This document shows, in pieces, positions 15,701 through 19,639 of a DNA stretch of 19,639 nucleotides. This stretch comes from Hyphomicrobiales bacterium. GTDB lineage: Bacteria > Pseudomonadota > Alphaproteobacteria > Rhizobiales > Beijerinckiaceae. The notes under the pieces are model-generated. The model searched no databases. It was given only the letters and a program-made list of their open reading frames with translations, and had not been told where the DNA came from. Each line of letters opens with the position of its first letter. Positions within the stretch are counted from its first letter, which is position 1. The stretch lies in NCBI GenBank assembly GCA_028290125.1, contig JAQGKM010000010.1, positions 1-19,639 on the forward strand. Reading direction: 5' to 3'. The translations under genes and the position numbers were made by a program.

Positions 15701-15905
15701 GCGACCGGTCCAAAAGCTCGCATCGGATTCCCAGTGCGGTCCGATAGCCAAGTTCAAGCCTACAGGAACGGAGGTGTTGCGTAAATTGGATTGCGCTCGT
15801 CACGCGAATGCAGCGACGAAGAGGGTGAATTTTGACTGACGAGAGCGGCTGCTTGACGCGCGAGGCGCCTGACTTGCGCACATCGACCCAAGGTGGGTGA
15901 AGTGG

Positions 15906-15977
15906 CGCGACCTAGGGGAGTCGAACCCCTCTTTGCTGCGTGAAAGGCAGCCGTCCTAACCGATAGACGAAGGTCGC
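15906..15977 (-). tRNA. tRNA-Glu (anticodon TTC)
   Basis: Minus-strand cloverleaf: acceptor GCGACCT pairs with AGGTCGC, D-stem GTCT/AGGAC part, anticodon stem GCTGC/GCAGC around loop CTTTCAC giving TTC (Glu), and T-arm GGGG-TTCGACT-CCCC. The discriminator base is G and CCA is encoded (15903-15905). A convincing promoter lies just upstream. It sits between recJ and the secreted-protein gene. Confidence 0.97.
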
Positions 15978-16022
15978 GCGGTGCCGAAAGCTCGTGAGAG
16001 CAAGGCCGGTTGGACGGGCGGA

Positions 16023-16051
16023 GGTATAGATGCACGACGGCCCGCTTGCAA
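16023..16051 (-). promoter_or_regulatory. Sigma-70 promoter of tRNA-Glu
   Basis: On the minus strand TTGCAA (-35, 16046-16051) and TATACC (-10, 16023-16028) are separated by exactly 17 nt. The -10 lies about 45 nt upstream of the mature tRNA 5' end and 39 nt beyond the recJ stop, so it is well placed for the tRNA. Confidence 0.65.
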
Positions 16052-16090
16052 CCCACAAGCAGTGCTTTTTCTGATCACGAAAGGGGCTTT

Positions 16091-17932
16091 TTAGCGCGAG
16101 CCATGCAGCGGCGTCGCAAGATCGACGATCCGCATCTGGACCCGCTCGGACCCGCCCCAGCGATCGAGCGACAATGTGCCGGCGAGATGCACGGCGGAGC
16201 CGACATGTTTCTGCAAAGCCTGCCCGAGCGGCGATTCGGCGGCGCGGAACGCGATGGCGTCGATGCCGGCGCCGTCGCCCGCCACGGCCCGCACCTTGAT
16301 GTGCCCCTTGCCGACCGGCGTCGCGCGCGTGAGGCGATGCGCCGGCAGCACGAAAACCGGCTCCGGATTGCCCTGCCCGAACGGCCCTGCCTGTTCGAGC
16401 ATGCGGATGAGATCCGGCGTCGCGCCGCCCGCCGTCACGGCGGCGTCGATCGACAGCGAGTCGTTGGCGCGCGCGCGGGCGACGATCTCGCCGAGTCGCT
16501 CTTCGAGATAGGCGCGGAAATCGACCAGCCTGTCGCGGTCGATGGTGAGCCCCGCCGCCATCGCGTGTCCGCCGCCCTTGACCAGAAGTCCCTCGTCCAC
16601 CGCGGCGCGCACGACACGGCCGAGATCGACGCCGGGGATCGAGCGCGCCGAGCCGGTGCCGGTCTTGCCATTCATCGCGATGGCGAAGGCCGGGCGTCGA
16701 AACTTCTCCTTCAGCCGCGCCGCGACGAGCCCGACGATGCCCGGGTGCCAGCCCTCGCCCGCCGTGACGACGCAGGCGCCCTGCTCTTCCAGTCCCAGCG
16801 CGAACAAGGCCTCGGCCTCGGCTTCCGCCAAGGTCGCGACCTCGATGGCCTGGCGCTCGCCGTTCAGCCGGTCGAGTTCTGCGGCGATGCGCGCGGCTTC
16901 GTCGTCGTCGCGCATCATCAGCAGCTTGGCGCCGAGCGCCGCGTCGCCGATGCGCCCGCCCGCGTTGATGCGCGGGCCGATGAGAAACCCAAGATGATAC
17001 GGGCGCGGCGGTCCGTCGGCGCGCGCGACGTCGAACAAGGCGCGCAGGCCCGGACGCCCGCGCGCGCGCATGACTGCGAGCCCCTTTGCGACGAAGGCGC
17101 GGTTGAGGCCTTTCAGCGCGACGACATCGGCGATGGTGGCGAGCGCGACGAGATCGAGCTCGGCCAGCAGATCGGGCGCGGGCCGCTCGGTTGTCCAGAA
17201 ACCCTTCTGCCGCAGCGCTCTGTTGAGCGCGACGATGACCATGTAGACGACGCCCGCAGCGCAGAGATGGCCGAGGCCCGAGAGGTCGTCGAGCCTGTTG
17301 GGATTGACGATGGCGTAGGCCGGCGGCAGCGCCTCGGGCGCCTGATGATGATCGATGACCAGCGTGTCGAGGCCGAGGCTCTGCGCCTCCGCGATCGGCT
17401 CGAAGCTCGTCGTGCCGCAGTCGACCGTCACGAGCAGCCTGGCGCCTGCGGCGGCGAGCGCGCGGATGGCTTCGACATTCGGGCCGTAGCCCTCGAACAG
17501 GCGGTCGGGAATATGGATGATGAACGAGCAGCCGCAGGCCTGCAGGAAGGTCGCGAGCAGCGCCGACGAACAGGCGCCGTCGACATCGTAATCGCCGAAG
17601 ATCGCCACGGTCTCGCCGCGCTGGATCGACGTGACCAGCCGCGCCACCAGCGCTTCCATGCCGACCAGCACGTTGGGATCAGGCATCAGCGCGCGGATGG
17701 TGGGATCGAGGAAGGCCTCGCAATCATCCGCATGCACGCCGCGCCCCGCCAGCACGCGCGCCAGCAGGTCGGGATGGCCATGGAGTTGCGAGATGGCTTG
17801 CGCATGCCCCTGCGCCTCGAGATCGAGCCGGTCGCGCCATGGGCGTCCCAGCGCCGAGTTTTCGACGCCGAGAAACAACCGGCGTGGCAGCGTGCCGGGC
17901 TTCGGATCGGGCGCGAAAAGGGTCGGACTCAT
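16091..17932 (-). CDS. recJ: Single-stranded-DNA-specific exonuclease RecJ
   Basis: Predicted 613-residue cytosolic 5'-3' exonuclease for single-stranded DNA in recombination and mismatch or base-excision repair. DHH-family motifs: FGDYDVDGACSS (motif I, 112-123), VTVDCGT (about 168), VIDHHQAPEALPPAYAIVNPN with DHH at 194-196, and GPRINAGGRIGDA. The DHHA1 part shows GEGWHPGIVGLVAARLKEKF and KGGGHAMAAGLTI, followed by the C-terminal OB-like domain (about 480-600). Start at 17932 (MSPTLFAPD) matches the usual beginning; further upstream the frame runs through the palindromic repeat (PPPLAPPHRGEG), which is not coding. No clear ribosome site is seen. It follows glpX in the conserved hom-glpX-recJ order. 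Confidence 0.96.
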   Translation of the reverse strand: MSPTLFAPDPKPGTLPRRLFLGVENSALGRPWRDRLDLEAQGHAQAISQLHGHPDLLARVLAGRGVHADDCEAFLDPTIRALMPDPNVLVGMEALVARLVTSIQRGETVAIFGDYDVDGACSSALLATFLQACGCSFIIHIPDRLFEGYGPNVEAIRALAAAGARLLVTVDCGTTSFEPIAEAQSLGLDTLVIDHHQAPEALPPAYAIVNPNRLDDLSGLGHLCAAGVVYMVIVALNRALRQKGFWTTERPAPDLLAELDLVALATIADVVALKGLNRAFVAKGLAVMRARGRPGLRALFDVARADGPPRPYHLGFLIGPRINAGGRIGDAALGAKLLMMRDDDEAARIAAELDRLNGERQAIEVATLAEAEAEALFALGLEEQGACVVTAGEGWHPGIVGLVAARLKEKFRRPAFAIAMNGKTGTGSARSIPGVDLGRVVRAAVDEGLLVKGGGHAMAAGLTIDRDRLVDFRAYLEERLGEIVARARANDSLSIDAAVTAGGATPDLIRMLEQAGPFGQGNPEPVFVLPAHRLTRATPVGKGHIKVRAVAGDGAGIDAIAFRAAESPLGQALQKHVGSAVHLAGTLSLDRWGGSERVQMRIVDLATPLHGSR

Positions 17933-18051
17933 GGCGGCAGTATCGCACAGGCGACGGTGCGGCGTGAGCGGCGGAGGACGGGATACTGGGGATGGATTGT
18001 GGCGGGGGGTGGCTGGCCAGTGAGAAGCAAAGATGCCAGCGGCGCATCTGT

Positions 18052-18207
18052 TCCCCTCCCCCCTGTGGGGAGGGGCTAGGGGTGGGGGTCGACGACTCTC
18101 ACAGAGGAGGAGCTGAAGTTTCAAACCAGCCAGCACGAACGAGCAAAGGCCTCACGACCCCCACCCCGCTCGGCTGCGCCGAGTCGCCCTCCCCACAAGG
18201 GGGAGGG
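18052..18207. repeat. Palindromic repeat cluster between glpX and recJ
   Basis: The gap 17933-18231 holds no gene but two related palindromic elements in opposite orientation. The first has a perfect 9-bp stem CCCCTCCCC/GGGGAGGGG (18052-18060, 18067-18075) followed by GGGGTGGGGGTCG (18079-18091). The second begins with the inverse CGACCCCCACCCC (18155-18167), then CTCGGC/GCCGAG (18169-18174, 18178-18183), then CCCTCCCC/GGGGAGGG (18187-18194, 18200-18207). The whole can fold as one large imperfect inverted repeat. The same family appears at 5635-5670. Such elements are common between genes in Hyphomicrobiales and may also attenuate glpX-recJ read-through. Confidence 0.85.
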
Positions 18208-18231
18208 AGATCAGCACGGCTGCACACATAA

Positions 18232-19227
18232 CTAGTCGATCCGGAACTTGCTCATCTGGCGGTGCTCCGCCTGGATGCGGCGGACCGTGCCGGTGACCGA
18301 GCGGTAGATCACGGTTTCGGTCTCGATGACGTCGCGGTTGAACTTCACGCCCTTGAGCAGCGGGCCGTCGGTGACGCCGGTCGCGCAGACGATGACGTCG
18401 CCGGAAGCCAGCTCGGTCATGTCGTACTTCTTGTTGGGCTCCTTGATGCCCATCGTCAGGGCGCGTTCGCGCTTTTCCTCGGTGTCGAGGATGAGACGGC
18501 CCTGCATCTGGCCGCCAACGCAGCGCAGCGCGCCCGCCGCGAGCACGCCTTCGGGCGCGCCGCCGGTGCCGAAGTAGATGTCGACGCCGGTCATTTCGGA
18601 CTGCGCCGTGAAGATCACGCCGGCCACGTCGCCGTCGGTGATGAAGCGAATGCTGGCGCCGACCTTGCGGCAGGCGTCGACGAGCGCCTGGTGGCGCGGA
18701 CGGTCGAGGATCAGCGCGGTGATCTCGCCCGGCTTCACGCCCTTCGCCTTGGCGAGCGACAGCAGGTTCTCTTCAGGAGACATGTCGAGATCGACCGTGC
18801 CCTTGGGATAGCCCGGGCCGATGGCGATCTTGTCCATGTAGACGTCGGGCGCGTAGAGCAGCGAGCCAGCCGGCGCCATCGCCATGACGGCGATCGAACC
18901 CGGAAGGTCCTTGGCGCACAGCGTCGTGCCCTCCAGCGGATCGACCGCGATGTCGACCTTGGGGCCGGTCGTGGTGCCGACGCGCTCGCCGATGAACAGC
19001 ATCGGGGCTTCGTCGCGCTCGCCTTCGCCGATCACGATGGTGCCGTCGATCGGGAGACGATTGAGCTCGCGGCGCATGGCGTCCACGGCGGCCTGGTCGG
19101 CGGCCTTTTCGTCACCCCGGCCGCGCAGATGGGCGGCGGCGACGGCCGCGCGCTCGGTCACGCGTACGAGTTCGAGGGTCAGGATTCGCTCGATGATATC
19201 CTGTTGCTGGATGACGAGGTCGGTCAT
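18232..19227 (-). CDS. glpX: Class II fructose-1,6-bisphosphatase (GlpX)
   Basis: Predicted 331-residue cytosolic phosphatase of gluconeogenesis and, where present, the Calvin cycle (EC 3.1.3.11), dependent on divalent metal. Signature blocks are IGEGERDEAPML (66-77), AVDPLEGTTLCA (94-105), FITDGDVAGVI (about 195) and YFGTGGAPEGVLAAGALRC (about 218-236). Length agrees with the family. AAGGA about 8 nt upstream of the ATG fixes the start. It begins 29 bp after the end of the homoserine dehydrogenase gene, so the two are co-transcribed; this order followed by recJ is conserved in alphaproteobacteria (family knowledge). Confidence 0.97.
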   Translation of the reverse strand: MTDLVIQQQDIIERILTLELVRVTERAAVAAAHLRGRGDEKAADQAAVDAMRRELNRLPIDGTIVIGEGERDEAPMLFIGERVGTTTGPKVDIAVDPLEGTTLCAKDLPGSIAVMAMAPAGSLLYAPDVYMDKIAIGPGYPKGTVDLDMSPEENLLSLAKAKGVKPGEITALILDRPRHQALVDACRKVGASIRFITDGDVAGVIFTAQSEMTGVDIYFGTGGAPEGVLAAGALRCVGGQMQGRLILDTEEKRERALTMGIKEPNKKYDMTELASGDVIVCATGVTDGPLLKGVKFNRDVIETETVIYRSVTGTVRRIQAEHRQMSKFRID

Positions 19228-19256
19228 GTAGGGTCCTTCATGGGCCTTTGTGAAAA

Positions 19257-19639
19257 CTATTCACGCTCGATGCGGATGACTTGCGGTGGTCCGGCAATAT
19301 AGCCGTCTGCGACAACAGCCTCCAGCGCCTCGCGAATTGACGCTTCGGAAGTCGCATATGTGATTAATACGACAGGCACAGGCTTGGCCTGCGCCGGAGC
19401 CGGCTCGCCCTTCTTGGGCGGCACGTGACGCTGCATGATGCTTTCGAGCGAAATATGGCGCTCGGCCATGCAGGTGGCGATGCCCGCCGCCGCGCCGGGA
19501 CGATCATGCACCGTCAGGCGGATGTAGTAGCCGCCCTCGTGGCGCTGCACCGGAATGCGCGGCGCCTTCTCGAGCGAGTCCGTCGGCAGGCCGAACGGCG
19601 CGCTGCGGATGCCCTTGGCGATGTCGGCGATGTCGGCCA
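19257..19639 (-). CDS. hom: Homoserine dehydrogenase, C-terminal part (runs off the right edge)
   Basis: Only the last 126 or so codons are inside the window; the frame is open to the edge, reading ADIADIAKGIRSAPFGLP upstream of the ACT domain. The visible part is the end of the catalytic domain and the regulatory ACT domain: YYIRLTVHDRPGAAAGIATC, ERHISLESIMQ, VVLITYATSEASIREAL and a C-terminal PQVIRIERE. Homoserine dehydrogenase (EC 1.1.1.3) makes homoserine for threonine and methionine; the ACT domain commonly mediates threonine feedback. The insertion PPKKGEPAPAQAKP in the ACT domain is often seen in alphaproteobacterial enzymes. A GTG at 19548-19550 is internal and not the start. Confidence 0.95.
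   Translation of the reverse strand, partial: ADIADIAKGIRSAPFGLPTDSLEKAPRIPVQRHEGGYYIRLTVHDRPGAAAGIATCMAERHISLESIMQRHVPPKKGEPAPAQAKPVPVVLITYATSEASIREALEAVVADGYIAGPPQVIRIERE

Noticed and set aside
15886..15898. Terminator hairpin ACCCA/TGGGT after tRNA-Glu
   Set aside because: Only a 5-bp stem and no T-run.
17933..18136. 68-residue N-terminal extension of RecJ
   Set aside because: It translates the palindromic repeat (PPPLAPPHRGEG) and the usual RecJ start lies at 17932.

Overview
The window looks like a chromosomal segment of a high-GC alphaproteobacterium, most likely of the order Hyphomicrobiales (Rhizobiales), near the Bradyrhizobium/Xanthobacteraceae type. The evidence is the hom-glpX-recJ gene order at the right end, two Bug-type (TctC-like) periplasmic receptors, Tad-type pseudopilin genes, strong Shine-Dalgarno sites of AGGAGG type, and dispersed palindromic repeats. 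I could run no database search, so the taxon is an inference from family content.

Layout, left to right. Positions 1-360 hold a tandem-like repeat block without a gene. A small exported c-type cytochrome (368-667, minus) diverges from a three-gene pilus-type cluster (864-3786, plus): a TadG-like protein with a long glycine-rich beta region, then two TadE-like pseudopilins joined by 4-bp stop/start overlaps. The last of these overlaps tail to tail with a minus-strand trio of small genes (3746-4600): a DUF2934-type protein, an acidic hydrophilic protein and a 56-residue single-pass membrane protein that starts with TTG. A ferredoxin-NADP+ reductase (4845-5618, plus) follows and ends at a GC-rich hairpin.

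From 5698 to the right edge every gene I can support is on the minus strand. Reading in the direction of transcription: hom (partial)-glpX-recJ; tRNA-Glu; two secreted small or medium proteins and a 74-residue protein of unknown role; a Bug receptor plus a LigI-like amidohydrolase; an L,D-transpeptidase, an MltB-like lytic transglycosylase, and an osmoprotectant-type ABC transporter (ATPase, then a fused permease/binding protein); and finally cupin, Bug receptor and L-aspartate dehydrogenase.

Three functional groupings stand out. (1) Cell-envelope remodelling enzymes sit directly upstream of, and almost touch, a compatible-solute-type transporter, which suggests one osmotic or envelope response operon. 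(2) Two Bug receptors, each paired with catabolic enzymes but with no TctA/TctB membrane proteins nearby, suggest uptake or sensing of small carboxylates. (3) The hom-glpX-recJ block is ordinary housekeeping. I see no phage, transposase, CRISPR array, toxin-antitoxin pair or defence system. Nothing here convinces me of a wholly new system; the best leads are the envelope/osmoprotectant operon, the cupin-Bug-aspartate dehydrogenase unit, the TTG-started small membrane protein, and the orphan pseudopilin cluster with its AT-rich upstream island.
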